Below, piece by piece: positions 1 to 8,751 of a stretch of DNA of 64,000 bases. The stretch is from an uncultured Clostridium sp. (GTDB lineage Bacteria > Bacillota > Clostridia > TANB77 > CAG-508). The position numbers and the translations under genes are program-made. Within the stretch, counting starts at the first letter, position 1; each line of letters opens with the position of its first letter. Location of the stretch: assembly GCA_930986425.1 (NCBI GenBank), contig CAKNJR010000001.1, forward strand, positions 186,001 through 250,000, in the 5' to 3' direction. The notes under the pieces are model-generated. The model was not told the DNA's origin. It ran no database searches and saw only the letters and a list, made by a program, of their open reading frames with translations.

Positions 1-6
1 GAAAAA

Positions 7-561
7 TCAATTTTTCCTTTTCAAGAAAATAAGGTTTGCTCTGCCATATTTTCTCTTATCTATAATGTCTATTTCACTCAAGTTATATAATTCATTAATA
101 TCTCTATCAATTTCATCTGTTTCGATTACAATAATTCCTTCACTTTTAAGTAAATTATTATTTATAATCGATTTTAGTGCATCTACTGCAATATCAAGTT
201 TATATGGAGGGTCTAAAAAAATCAAATCAAAACTTTCATTAATATTGTTTAATGCTTTTTTATAATCTACATTAAAAACTTCTGCTTTTGAGATTAATCT
301 CGTTTTATTTAGATTTTCTTTGATAACATTAATTGCATCACGGTTAGTATCACAAAAATATGCTTTTGCTGCACCTCTGCTTAATGCTTCTATACCCAAT
401 GCACCACTTCCAGCAAACAAATCAAGAACAACAGAATTTTTTATCTGATTTTGTAAAATATTAAATAATGATTCTTTAACTCTGTCCAATGTTGGACGAG
501 TTGTCATTTCGTCAATTGTTTTTAATTTTGTCCCTCGCGCTAAACCACTTATAACTCTCAT
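7..561 (-). CDS. rsmD: 16S rRNA (guanine-N2) methyltransferase RsmD
   Basis: Predicted to N2-methylate G966 of 16S rRNA during 30S assembly in the cytoplasm. The 184-residue product has the usual family length. It shows the N-terminal RsmD block (VISGLARG...RPT.DRVKESLFN), a SAM-binding motif I DLFAGSGALG at residues 47-56, and the catalytic motif DPPY at 117-120. The start is the only sensible ATG before the conserved MRVISG. It is the last gene of the minus-strand group at this edge and lies beyond the divIVA terminator, so it probably has its own promoter in the 562-670 spacer. Nothing in it looks damaged. Identification rests on family motifs and is firm. Confidence 0.95.
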   Translation of the reverse strand: MRVISGLARGTKLKTIDEMTTRPTLDRVKESLFNILQNQIKNSVVLDLFAGSGALGIEALSRGAAKAYFCDTNRDAINVIKENLNKTRLISKAEVFNVDYKKALNNINESFDLIFLDPPYKLDIAVDALKSIINNNLLKSEGIIVIETDEIDRDINELYNLSEIDIIDKRKYGRANLIFLKRKN

Positions 562-672
562 AATACTATTTTATCTATAAATCCCTTCTTGTCAAGACAA
601 TTAATAAAAATGTAATATTCCCTTAACATCTATGTAATACAGTTATTTTAGCATAAATTTACAGCAAAATAA

Positions 673-705
673 AGGGATATCCGCTAAAAAATTGCGTATA
701 TCCCT
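673..705 (-). terminator. Rho-independent terminator of sepF-divIVA
   Basis: Inverted repeat with arms 673-684 and 694-705 (12 bp, one mismatch) and a 9-nt loop. Read on the minus strand the stem is followed by TTTATTTT. It lies 27 bp after the divIVA stop codon. Confidence 0.8.
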
Positions 706-731
706 CTATTTTATTACAATTTTGTAATTTT

Positions 732-1184
732 TTAATCTTCTTTATTAACTTCTTTCAAAAGTTCTAATTGTGAAATAAGTAAAGATTCCATTTTGGCTTT
801 ATATACATCAAATTGTTTATTAACGTCTTCTAACTCTTTTTTCTTTTCTGCAACTTGTACATCTAAATTTTCAGTACATTGTTTAGCTTTGCTTTCGGCA
901 TCTCTAATTATTTGGTCAGCTTGTTTTTGCGCAGCGTTTTTAACTTCATCAGCAGCAGATTGAGCCATTAATAAAGTGTTTTGTAAAGTAGACTCAATTT
1001 GAGTATAATGCTCAACTTTAAGTCTTAATTCTTCTAATTCTTTATCATTTTCGTTAACTTTTTTGTAAATATTAGCATAATCTTTAGTTAATTCATCTAA
1101 AAAATCATCAACCTCTTCTGGGTCATATCCATTAAGAGTTTTCTTTGAAAATCTTTTATTTTCTATATCTAAAGGTGTTATCAT
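732..1184 (-). CDS. divIVA: DivIVA-family cell division/polarity protein
   Basis: 150-residue DivIVA/GpsB-type protein that senses negative membrane curvature at septum and poles and recruits division or polar partners. The N-terminal membrane-binding module is clear (MITPLDIENKRF...GYDPEEVDDFLDEL, residues 1-32). It is followed by a long Glu/Lys/Gln-rich region of coiled-coil character to about residue 145. It is separated by 19 bp from the end of sepF upstream, and the two form an operon; the start is preceded by a G-rich SD (GGGGGAAAG). In Bacillus and Clostridia sepF, ylmG, ylmH and divIVA are usually together; here ylmG is absent and the ylmH homologue is 28 kb away. Confidence 0.93.
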   Translation of the reverse strand: MITPLDIENKRFSKKTLNGYDPEEVDDFLDELTKDYANIYKKVNENDKELEELRLKVEHYTQIESTLQNTLLMAQSAADEVKNAAQKQADQIIRDAESKAKQCTENLDVQVAEKKKELEDVNKQFDVYKAKMESLLISQLELLKEVNKED

Positions 1185-1203
1185 ATCTTTCCCCCATATC
1201 TAA

Positions 1204-1674
1204 TTAGTTATTGGCATTACTCTTAAGCCAAGATACAGGCAATTTGCTCTTGGTCTCTTCTTTTGTTTCTGAAGTTATATCATAATTATATGGTGCTACT
1301 AAAAATATTGAGCTAGATATTTTTTGCATATGTCCGTCTAAAGCATGAGCTGCTCCACTAACAACATCAATTATTCTTCTAGCAATATCTTTATTTACAT
1401 ATTCTAAATTAATAATAACTGATTTCTTTTCTTTTAGTAAATCACATATATCTTCTGATTGTTCAAAAGCTGTTGGTTGCATAATTACCATTCTCACTTG
1501 CTGAGCCATATTAACAACTTTGCTATTATTTTTTCTACCAAATAATCCTTTTGGTTCTTCTAATTCTTCTTCCTCATATACTTCGTTTACATCCTCGTAG
1601 TCTTCTTCTTCGGCTTCTTCAGCTGCTCCCATCCCAAAAATATTCATAAATTTATTTAACACCGCGTTCGACAT
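1204..1674 (-). CDS. sepF: Cell division protein SepF
   Basis: 156-residue FtsZ-binding protein that bundles FtsZ filaments and anchors the Z ring. It has an N-terminal amphipathic segment (residues 1-15, membrane anchoring in this family), an acidic linker rich in Glu (18-45), and the conserved SepF core from about residue 53 (VVNMAQQVRMVIMQPTAF) to 140. The ATG at 1674 follows an AGGAGG at good spacing. It is the first gene of the sepF-divIVA operon and has a consensus promoter just upstream. Confidence 0.95.
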   Translation of the reverse strand: MSNAVLNKFMNIFGMGAAEEAEEEDYEDVNEVYEEEELEEPKGLFGRKNNSKVVNMAQQVRMVIMQPTAFEQSEDICDLLKEKKSVIINLEYVNKDIARRIIDVVSGAAHALDGHMQKISSSIFLVAPYNYDITSETKEETKSKLPVSWLKSNANN

Positions 1675-1721
1675 TTATAAACAACCTCCTAAATTTCTCA
1701 TTCGTGTCTACGACTATACCT

Positions 1722-1750
1722 AGTATCTAACTTTTTAGAAATAATGTCAA
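1722..1750 (-). promoter_or_regulatory. sigma-A type promoter of sepF-divIVA
   Basis: On the minus strand TTGACA (1745-1750) is followed after 17 bp by GATACT (1722-1727), about 48 bp upstream of the sepF start. Further upstream, around 1753-1803, three near-copies of TTTTTGTAATAT (plus-strand reading) occur; their role is unknown. Confidence 0.75.
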
Positions 1751-1804
1751 TAGTTTTTGTAATATGTAATGATTATTTAATGTTTTTGTAATATTTTTGT
1801 AATA

Positions 1805-3340
1805 TTATGTAGTTTGATTTTTTTGTTCATCAGAAGGTTTCAAAAGCAGCTCGTCATACAATATTATTGATGTTGAAACATTATTTCCAATGTCTAATTC
1901 TTCCAATTCTGAAGTGCTATAATTTGTAACAATTGAGTAGTTATCTGTCGCTTTTTGTACTTTTACTAATACTCTGTCTAAATATCCAGCTCTTGTTCTA
2001 ATTACATAGTTTAGACCATTTTCTTCAAATATACATGTATTTGGTACTTTAAAACCACTTGCGTCCCACCATATTATGTCAATAGATACTTTTCTATAAT
2101 TTAATAATTCTTCTATTCCTTCTGTAAAACTAAATATTATTGTTACTTCATTATTACTTTCTCTAGTAATATATTCAATTTTTGCATCAACTTCTCTAAG
2201 GCTTGGCAATGCTAATTTCACAGTATCACCTATTTCAGCATTATTTGCTTCATTACTTTTTGAAGTACATGCCATATAGCAAATGAAGTTATTAACTATT
2301 TTTCCACTTTCATTACTTGCAGATATAATTTGTCCTGTTTTTAAATTTAAATTTTGTAAAAATTCTTTATTAATCTTAGAAAAGTCGTTTGTTGTTAAAA
2401 CTTCTTCTAGGCCATCTATCCTGTATGATACAATTCCGCTTCTAGTAGCATTAATATATTCAGCTCCTGAATTTAGTTCATTTTCATATCCACTTCTTTC
2501 ATCGATTAGTTTCTTTAAATATGAACCTGTTGGGCTTAATTCTCCTGCTATTTTAGCTTTTCTAGTAATATTTTCAGCTATACTCCTTTTATATTCTCTT
2601 ATCATTTGAATGTCATTGGTTTTTGTAACCTCATCCAAAGTTTCCTCTATTTGAGAATCTAATAATCTTGTATCAGTAGAAAATAAATTTTCGTTGTTTT
2701 CTTCCATTGCCTCTTGAATCTTCACATCCAAATCAGCAATTTTTTGTTTTAAATCTTCTTCTCCTGTCGAATAATATCTAAAAATAGGGTCTCCGCTAGC
2801 AACTCTGCTACCTTCACTTTTTATTTCAACCATACCATTTTTATAATTTTCGCCTCTAATAACTGTTTCATCTCTTATCACATAACCATCAACAGTTTCT
2901 TCTTGTGAAATTCTTCCTTCACTAACTAATACAGAGTCAGTAGGATTCTTAATTAAATTATAAACTGACATAACAATATATACGCTCACAGCTATAATTA
3001 AAATAACTAAAATTGCTAATCTCTTTTTATTAACTTTTCTTTTAATTTTTATATTTAATTCAGGTGCTTGTACATCATTTAAAATGCTTTCTCTTTGCTC
3101 TATCTTTTCTTTGTATTTCTTCTTAACTTCATTTTTCTTTTTGTCGGCATTATTTTTATTAGCATTATTTTTACGAGTATTCTTTTTATTAGCAACCTTC
3201 TTCTTTTTATTAAATATTTTTATTCTTCCACTTTCAAAATTAATATTGTCTTCAAATACAAGGTTCTTATAATCCTTAACCTCTGTTTCTGAATTATTTA
3301 GTTCTTCTCTTCTTTTAGTTTTTTTAGTGATTTTTTTCAC
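1805..3340 (-). CDS. HlyD-like single-span membrane protein
   Basis: 511 residues with a very Lys/Asn-rich N-terminal cytoplasmic part (1-107), one membrane segment (about 108-127) and an extracytoplasmic region. That region resembles HlyD/RND adaptor proteins: a lipoyl-like half (GMVEIKSEGSRVASGDPIF, about 169-188), a coiled-coil stretch (about 193-270) and a beta-rich C-terminal half. This family is common next to sepF in Clostridia, but its substrate is not known and no export ATPase is adjacent. The start is GTG at 3340 behind GGAGGA. It overlaps the end of miaA by 17 bp, so translation is probably coupled. Membrane topology is clear; a transport function is inference only. Confidence 0.75.
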   Translation of the reverse strand: MKKITKKTKRREELNNSETEVKDYKNLVFEDNINFESGRIKIFNKKKKVANKKNTRKNNANKNNADKKKNEVKKKYKEKIEQRESILNDVQAPELNIKIKRKVNKKRLAILVILIIAVSVYIVMSVYNLIKNPTDSVLVSEGRISQEETVDGYVIRDETVIRGENYKNGMVEIKSEGSRVASGDPIFRYYSTGEEDLKQKIADLDVKIQEAMEENNENLFSTDTRLLDSQIEETLDEVTKTNDIQMIREYKRSIAENITRKAKIAGELSPTGSYLKKLIDERSGYENELNSGAEYINATRSGIVSYRIDGLEEVLTTNDFSKINKEFLQNLNLKTGQIISASNESGKIVNNFICYMACTSKSNEANNAEIGDTVKLALPSLREVDAKIEYITRESNNEVTIIFSFTEGIEELLNYRKVSIDIIWWDASGFKVPNTCIFEENGLNYVIRTRAGYLDRVLVKVQKATDNYSIVTNYSTSELEELDIGNNVSTSIILYDELLLKPSDEQKNQTT

Positions 3341-4268
3341 TTACTTCCTCCGTAAAGTAACTATTTTTCAATATAATATCAACATTGTTTTGATTTAAAG
3401 CATCAAGCCAAATTGCATTTTCATATGACTTAAACCATGTTATTTGTCTTTTTGCATATCTTCTTGTTTCTTGCTTAATTTTTTCAATCATTTCTTCTTT
3501 TGAAATTTTATTTTCTAAATATTCTGCTACTTCTTTGTATCCTAATCCTTGCATTGCTGTTGGGAAATTCTTGTATTTACTTATTACATATTTTACTTCT
3601 TCTATTAATCCTTGATTAATCATAATGTCTACTCTTTTATTTATTCTGTCATAAAGAATCTCTCTATCCATATTAAGTACAAATATTTTATAATCATATT
3701 TTGGACCATTTTTTCTAGACTCTATTTCCAATTCTGTTTTAGTTTTTCCAGTAGAATGATATATTTCTAAAATTCTCAAAATTCTTTTCTTATCATTAGG
3801 ACTTATTTTATTTAATGCCTCTTCATCGATTTTCTTTGCCTCATTATATAATACATCTAATCCTTCTGTCAAAACTCTATTTTCTAATTCTTGCCTATAT
3901 TCTAAATCTACTTCTATTTCCGGATATTCTATTCCATAAATAAGAGAATTTAAATATAAGCCTGTCCCACCTACTATTATAGGCTTTTTCCCTCTTTTAA
4001 GAATTTCAGCCATTACTGCTTCAGCATCTTTTTTATATTCTGCTACACTATACCTTTCATCAGGTGACACAAAATCTACTAAATGATGTGGTGCTAATTT
4101 TCGTTCTTCTTCAGTAGGTTTTGCTGTTCCAATTGTCATATCTTTATAAATTTGCATAGAATCACATGAAACTATTTCTCCATCTATCTTATTTGCCAAT
4201 TCTATACCCAATTTTGTTTTACCTGATGCGGTTGGTCCACATATTACAATTACTCTTTCTTTTTCCAT
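3324..4268 (-). CDS. miaA: tRNA dimethylallyltransferase MiaA
   Basis: Transfers the dimethylallyl group to N6 of A37 in tRNAs reading UNN codons. The 314-residue product shows the P-loop GPTASGKT near the N terminus, the DSMQIYKDMTIGTAKP substrate region, VGGTGLYL, and the C-terminal QETRRYAKRQITWF block. A GTG at 4274 is in frame, but ATG 4268 sits 5 nt after GAGG and is the better start. The order mutL - membrane protein - miaA - HlyD-like on the minus strand matches the common mutL-miaA linkage, with one extra gene inserted. Confidence 0.95.
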   Translation of the reverse strand: MEKERVIVICGPTASGKTKLGIELANKIDGEIVSCDSMQIYKDMTIGTAKPTEEERKLAPHHLVDFVSPDERYSVAEYKKDAEAVMAEILKRGKKPIIVGGTGLYLNSLIYGIEYPEIEVDLEYRQELENRVLTEGLDVLYNEAKKIDEEALNKISPNDKKRILRILEIYHSTGKTKTELEIESRKNGPKYDYKIFVLNMDREILYDRINKRVDIMINQGLIEEVKYVISKYKNFPTAMQGLGYKEVAEYLENKISKEEMIEKIKQETRRYAKRQITWFKSYENAIWLDALNQNNVDIILKNSYFTEEVSEKNH

Positions 4269-4283
4269 TTTCACCTCAAAATG

Positions 4284-4718
4284 CTAATTATTTAATTCTT
4301 CTAAAGAATGAGCCGCAATCTCCAAAGAATTTGTAATAAAGCTACTTTCTAAAATTAAAACTATTATTGCAATTATAATGCAAGTTAAAATTTCAACATA
4401 TATTTTATTCTTATTATAATCTTTTTCTCCAAACTTCTTTAATTTCAATGTTATTGGTATTCCTATACAAATTAGATTTATAGGGAAAATCGCCAACATT
4501 ATAATATTTTTAGACGATTGTATTATCCTATCATCAAATCCTGCTGAGCAAGCTCCATAAAGAATACTTGAAATTATAAAAATTACAACAACATTCAAAA
4601 TTACAATAAGTATTCGTTTTTTTAGTTCTATAGTGGACAATAGCCTAAATGCTATAACTATTGCTACGATGTTTATAAAAATTGCTATTCCAACTATTAT
4701 TCCGCCATTTCCTTCCAT
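4284..4718 (-). CDS. Four-helix membrane protein, function unknown
   Basis: 144 residues, predominantly hydrophobic, with about four predicted membrane spans (roughly 5-27, 34-56, 70-90, 106-126) and a short polar tail rich in Glu/Asn. I do not recognise the family. It lies 33 bp after mutL and 15 bp before miaA on the same strand, so it is co-transcribed with them. Nothing in the sequence links it to repair or tRNA modification. Confidence 0.6.
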   Translation of the reverse strand: MEGNGGIIVGIAIFINIVAIVIAFRLLSTIELKKRILIVILNVVVIFIISSILYGACSAGFDDRIIQSSKNIIMLAIFPINLICIGIPITLKLKKFGEKDYNKNKIYVEILTCIIIAIIVLILESSFITNSLEIAAHSLEELNN

Positions 4719-4751
4719 GCTATTCTTTAGTGCTCCCTTCTTGTTAATATT

Positions 4752-7184
4752 CTATCTTCTAGAGAATTTTTTCTCAATATCGTTTTTAGACATTTTAATT
4801 GCGGTTGGTCTTCCATGAGGGCAAGTAAATGGATTTGGCAATCTTAACAATTGATTCATTAGACTATCAACTTCTTCTTTAGTAAGTGCCATATGTGCTT
4901 TTACTGCTGCTTTGCAAGCAATTGTTGCTAAAAATTTGTCTTCTAACTCTTGTTTAGCTGTTCTTGCTACTGTATTAATTTCATCTAATGTTTCTAAAAA
5001 TATTTCTTGAGTATCAAAATCTAAGCAAAATTCTGGAACGCCAGTTAATTTAACAGTATTATCGCCAAACTCTTCAACTTCAAAGCCAGCTTTATTGAAC
5101 AATTCTTTATTGTCTCTAAATATGCCCATTTCTCTTGTACTTAGCTTTATTATATCTGGAAGTAACATTAATTGACAGTCTTTTTCTCCTTCACTATAAT
5201 AATTAGCCTTAACTTTCTCATACATAATTCTTTCATGAGCTGCATGTTGGTCTAATATGTATAAGTCATCACCCATTGTTAATATTATATAGGTTTTAAA
5301 AGCAATTCCAATAAATTTGTATTGAGGATTATTATCTATTCCTTCCTTTTCAAACATTGAAATTTCTTCACCTGTTATTGGTGAAATAGGATACTTTTCA
5401 TCTTCCTCTGCAAGCTTTTCAGCATACTCTTTTTTAGCCTCACTTATATCCCTGCCAAATAATCTTTTATACATTTCTTCAAATGTTTCTTCATCTTCTT
5501 TTTGAGTTGTACTTGATTCAGTCTTTTTATTCTCTTCACTATCATTGCTTAGAGTATTTATATTTGAATTATTTGCTTCTTGGTTATTCTCTTCTGTGCT
5601 TATTTCTTGTGTGGCATTTGCATCATTCTCTGCATTTTGACTATTTAATGTTACATTTTCCTCATTTTCTACTGGATTTGCAATCTCTTGATGAGCTACT
5701 TTTTCTTCGCTTTCTACTAGGTTTGTAGTTTCTTGATTAGCTAAGTTTTCTTCGTTTTCCGCTATGTCTGCAGTTTCTTGGTTAGCTAAGTTTTCTTCGT
5801 TTTCTACTAAGTTCGTAGTTTCTTGCTTGTCTGTTTTTTCTTTTTGTTCCATTAAAGACTTAGTCATATCAGCAAGTTTCATACCTATTTCTTCAGGACT
5901 CTTAGTTTGAGTTATCTCATCAATAAATCTTCTTCTAGTTTCTGCATCTAAACCACTCATTGTACTCCTAAATTCACTAAATTTAGGTATTGAGCTTTTT
6001 TCCTCGCTATTTTCTGCTACCTTATTACTAGATAAATCTACTCTATTTTCGCTATTAACAGTTTTCTTCTCAAAATCGCTTTCGTTTTTATTTTCTGTAA
6101 TTTTCGTACTAAATAAATTAGCACTACTATTAATACTCTTTAACATATCATTTGGAGTTAATTTTTCATAGTCCTTATCTGGAGATGGTACTAAATCATA
6201 TTTTAATAATGACTGTTTTATACTGTTATATATAGCTTTGAAAACTTTACCGTCTTCCTGAAATCTAACTTCTAGTTTTGTTGGGTGAACATTAACGTCT
6301 ACTTTCTTAGGGTCCATTTCCAAATTTAATACTAGAAATCCATGTTTTCCAACAGTAACCAATCCTTTGAAAGCTTGTTCAGCAGCACTTGTTAAAGTTT
6401 TATCTTTTATAAATCTTTTATTTACAAAGAATAACTGATTTGACCTATTTGAACGTGCAACAGAAGGCTTTCCGATAACACCTGTAACTTTCATATCTTC
6501 ATAATCATAGTCAACAGGTAATAAATTTTGTGCTATTTCTTTTCCGAATATACTATAAATAACATCTTCTAAGTTTCCACTTCCAGTTGTTTGTATTGAA
6601 ATTTTTCCTGTATTTACAAGTTTAATTGAAACACTAGGATTTGCTAAAGCTATTCTTGTAATGGCATCTTCTATATATCCTGACTCGGTAAAGTCTTTCT
6701 TTAAGAACTTATACCTTACAGGTGTATTATAAAATAATTCTTTTACTGTAATGGTTGTACCTTTTTGGCAACCTTCCTCATGTTTATCTAAAATTTCTCC
6801 ACCTTGAATCTCTATTTTGTAGCCAATATCATTTTGCTCTGTTCTTGAAACTAATTCGACTTTCGCAATAGCAGCTATACTTGCTAAAGCCTCGCCTCTG
6901 AACCCCATAGATTTAACTGTATCCAAATCATCAGCTTTACGTATTTTACTAGTAGCATGTCTTTCAAAAGCGATTTCCATATCATCAGGCATTATTCCAC
7001 TACCATCATCAGTAATTCTAATATATGAAATTCCACCATTTTTAATTTCGACTGTTATATTTTTTGCTCCTGCATCTATTGAATTTTCAACAAGTTCCTT
7101 TACTACTGAAGCTGGTCTTTCGATAACTTCTCCTGCAGCTATTTGATTTATTGTTAAATCGTCTAATAAAACTATTTTTCCCAT
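4752..7184 (-). CDS. mutL: DNA mismatch repair protein MutL
   Basis: Mismatch-repair ATPase and nicking endonuclease. The 810-residue product has the GHKL ATPase domain at its N terminus (IAAGEVIERPASVVKELVEN, DDGSGI, ATSKI, GFRGEAL). After a linker comes a C-terminal dimerisation domain with the metal-binding endonuclease motif DQHAAHERIMYE and the CPHGRPT motif, so it belongs to the nuclease-active MutL group. It is about 150-200 residues longer than usual. The excess is the linker, which carries four copies of a roughly 15-residue Glu/Asn-rich repeat (QETTNLVENEENLAN type, about residues 451-510). No mutS lies in the window; MutS2 at 14.8 kb is a different protein. Confidence 0.95.
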   Translation of the reverse strand: MGKIVLLDDLTINQIAAGEVIERPASVVKELVENSIDAGAKNITVEIKNGGISYIRITDDGSGIMPDDMEIAFERHATSKIRKADDLDTVKSMGFRGEALASIAAIAKVELVSRTEQNDIGYKIEIQGGEILDKHEEGCQKGTTITVKELFYNTPVRYKFLKKDFTESGYIEDAITRIALANPSVSIKLVNTGKISIQTTGSGNLEDVIYSIFGKEIAQNLLPVDYDYEDMKVTGVIGKPSVARSNRSNQLFFVNKRFIKDKTLTSAAEQAFKGLVTVGKHGFLVLNLEMDPKKVDVNVHPTKLEVRFQEDGKVFKAIYNSIKQSLLKYDLVPSPDKDYEKLTPNDMLKSINSSANLFSTKITENKNESDFEKKTVNSENRVDLSSNKVAENSEEKSSIPKFSEFRSTMSGLDAETRRRFIDEITQTKSPEEIGMKLADMTKSLMEQKEKTDKQETTNLVENEENLANQETADIAENEENLANQETTNLVESEEKVAHQEIANPVENEENVTLNSQNAENDANATQEISTEENNQEANNSNINTLSNDSEENKKTESSTTQKEDEETFEEMYKRLFGRDISEAKKEYAEKLAEEDEKYPISPITGEEISMFEKEGIDNNPQYKFIGIAFKTYIILTMGDDLYILDQHAAHERIMYEKVKANYYSEGEKDCQLMLLPDIIKLSTREMGIFRDNKELFNKAGFEVEEFGDNTVKLTGVPEFCLDFDTQEIFLETLDEINTVARTAKQELEDKFLATIACKAAVKAHMALTKEEVDSLMNQLLRLPNPFTCPHGRPTAIKMSKNDIEKKFSRR

Positions 7185-7377
7185 TATATAATTTCATTCC
7201 TTTCATTGACTTCATAAAAATTATGAATTATCCAAATTACCTCTCTAAAAACTCTTTTTTGTATATGAATTATATCATTTGTTAATATTTTTGTACAGTA
7301 TTCGTAACCAATTTATTTTAATATGAATAGTATATATTATACAAAAGAAGTTAAATTCTTTATGAGGGAGGTATAGT

Positions 7378-7491
7378 ATGAGAGGTTGTAACGGAGATAT
7401 GTTATGGTTCATAATATTAATCTTATTACTTTGCTGCAACTGCGGTGGAAACAACTGCGGATGTGGAAATGACAACAATTGTGGTTGCTAG
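7378..7491 (+). CDS. 37-aa Cys-rich single-span peptide
   Basis: Small ORF starting ATG 7378, 6 nt after a strong GGGAGG, ending TAG. The peptide has a short polar head (MRGCNGDM), one hydrophobic segment (LWFIILILLL, residues 9-18) and a Cys/Gly/Asn tail with seven cysteines (CCNCGG...CGCG...CGC). It points opposite to mutL. A second peptide of the same design follows 79 bp later. I do not recognise the family. The pairing, strong SD sites and shared architecture support real coding. Spore- or envelope-associated roles are known for other tiny Cys/Gly-rich peptides in spore formers, but that is speculation here. Confidence 0.65.
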   Translation: MRGCNGDMLWFIILILLLCCNCGGNNCGCGNDNNCGC

Positions 7492-7570
7492 TATTTTTTA
7501 CAATCAAAAAATGCGTTTTTTGTAATGTAAAACTACTCATAAAGTAGTTATTAAGAAAGGAGGATTTGTA

Positions 7571-7687
7571 ATGCCAGATAAATGTGGATGCAGTTTTTTC
7601 GGAAGAGATAATGACTGCTGTTGCTTAATTATATTCTTAATATTAATATTCTGCTGCTGTGGTGGAAATAATAGAGGTTGCTGCTAA
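7571..7687 (+). CDS. 38-aa Cys-rich single-span peptide (paralogue)
   Basis: ATG 7571 follows AAAGGAGG with a 7-nt spacer; the ORF ends TAA at 7687. The peptide has a Cys-containing head (MPDKCGCSFF), then CCC, a hydrophobic segment (LIIFLILIF, residues 19-27), CCCGG and a terminal GCC. It is similar in length, topology and Cys/Gly/Asn composition to the peptide ending at 7491, though the sequences are not closely alignable. A perfect terminator follows 66 bp downstream, so the two form a small transcription unit. Function unknown. Confidence 0.65.
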   Translation: MPDKCGCSFFGRDNDCCCLIIFLILIFCCCGGNNRGCC

Positions 7688-7753
7688 TTAGCTAAATTTA
7701 CACTATTGCTTAATAAAGCTATTAGTTCATTATAATTAATCTTCAAAAACATA

Positions 7754-7790
7754 ACCTACCAATAGAATCAAATTCTATTGGTAGGTTTTT
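7754..7790 (+). terminator. Bidirectional-looking intrinsic terminator
   Basis: Perfect 15-bp stem, arms 7754-7768 and 7772-7786, 3-nt loop, followed by TTTTATTT on the plus strand. It ends the Cys-rich peptide unit. On the minus strand the arm is followed after 3 nt by TGTTTTTG, so it can also serve transcripts of the tRNA genes. Confidence 0.85.
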
Positions 7791-7793
7791 ATT

Positions 7794-7868
7794 TGGTTGG
7801 GCTGGCTAGATTCGAACTAGCGCATGTTAGAGTCAAAGTCTAATGCCTTACCGCTTGGCTACAGCCCA
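7794..7868 (-). tRNA. tRNA-Gln (anticodon UUG)
   Basis: 75-nt cloverleaf on the minus strand. The acceptor TGGGCTG pairs with CAGCCCA, the discriminator is A and CCA is encoded. The anticodon loop CTTTGAC gives TTG (reads CAA), and the T loop TTCGAAT is standard. It lies 12 bp from tRNA-His in the same orientation. Confidence 0.95.
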
Positions 7869-7880
7869 ATGTTTATATAA

Positions 7881-7958
7881 TGGGGTGGAATATGGGACTC
7901 GAACCCATGGTCTCCAGTGCCACAAACTGGCGCGTTAACCAACTACGCTAAATCCACC
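7881..7958 (-). tRNA. tRNA-His (anticodon GUG)
   Basis: Minus-strand cloverleaf with anticodon loop TTGTGGC (GTG, reads CAY). An encoded G at position -1 faces C73, the histidine identity pair, and CCA is encoded. The acceptor stem has one T-T mismatch near its base. It is upstream of tRNA-Gln and probably co-transcribed with it. Confidence 0.93.
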
Positions 7959-8054
7959 ATAAAATGTAACAACAATATATATTCTACCCCATTTTTTTAA
8001 TAATGTCAATATTTTTTGTTAATTTATTATTTTTAAGTTATTTCTGTCTATTAT

Positions 8055-8735
8055 TTATTCTTTTTCACTTGCCCAAATTATTAATCTATATCTTGAATCA
8101 TCTGTACAAGTTGAAAGTGATACTTCTCTTTTTCCTGCTGTTTCTCTAGTCATGTATGATACGTCTTCTGAAGAAGTTGTATATACATTATATATTTCGT
8201 ATTCAATTCTTGTTCCTGAATTATCTGTAATGTATATTGAATCTCCATTTTCTAGTTCATCATTTCTTGAGAAGAATGTACCATTTCTATAATTGTGTCC
8301 TACTATTAATGTATTTCCTACTTGGTTAAGTCCTGGTCCCATAAGTACACCTATTGATTGTTCTAGAGAATTTTTTGTTGCTCTCTCAAGTACTGGTAAG
8401 TCTAAGTCTATCTTTGGAATTTCCATTCTACCTAATACTGTAAATCCTTTGTATGTTACAACATTTGATTGAGAAGAGCCACTGCCATTATTAGTTACAC
8501 CATTATCTATTACTGTATAGTTTCCTGATTGATTTTCTGTATTGCTTACAGTTCCCCCACCTATGATTGGTCCTGTTATAGTTTCATTAAATTCATTTAA
8601 TGCTTTATCCAAATCTCTTTGTTGAAAATATCTTTGATAAGTTTGATATCCCCAAAATCCTAATAGTCCAAAAATAACTATAACTACAATTATTAGTATT
8701 ACAGTTAATATTTTATTATATTTTGAATTTATCAT
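8055..8735 (-). CDS. Sortase
   Basis: 226-residue cysteine transpeptidase anchored by one N-terminal membrane segment (about 9-29). The catalytic triad is visible: His147 in VGHNYRN, Cys210 in SLSTC, Arg217 in SRYRLIIWA. A low-complexity Gly/Ser/Asn linker (55-95) separates the membrane anchor from the beta-barrel domain. No LPXTG-type substrate gene is adjacent, so the sorting target is unknown; class assignment (D/E-like from length and motif) is tentative. The promoter lies inside an inverted repeat, which suggests specific regulation. Confidence 0.85.
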   Translation of the reverse strand: MINSKYNKILTVILIIVVIVIFGLLGFWGYQTYQRYFQQRDLDKALNEFNETITGPIIGGGTVSNTENQSGNYTVIDNGVTNNGSGSSQSNVVTYKGFTVLGRMEIPKIDLDLPVLERATKNSLEQSIGVLMGPGLNQVGNTLIVGHNYRNGTFFSRNDELENGDSIYITDNSGTRIEYEIYNVYTTSSEDVSYMTRETAGKREVSLSTCTDDSRYRLIIWASEKE

Positions 8736-8751
8736 AATTCATCCCTTCTTT

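Noticed and set aside
5483..5728. 81-codon plus-strand ORF inside mutL
   Set aside because: Antisense shadow of the Glu/Asn repeat linker; Leu/His/Phe-rich as expected from the complement of Glu/Asn codons.
7275..7478. 67-codon minus-strand ORF opposite the Cys-rich peptide gene
   Set aside because: It is the reverse complement of a better plus-strand ORF with a strong SD; its Asn/Ile/Leu/Pro composition is what the antisense of that gene would give, and it has no SD.
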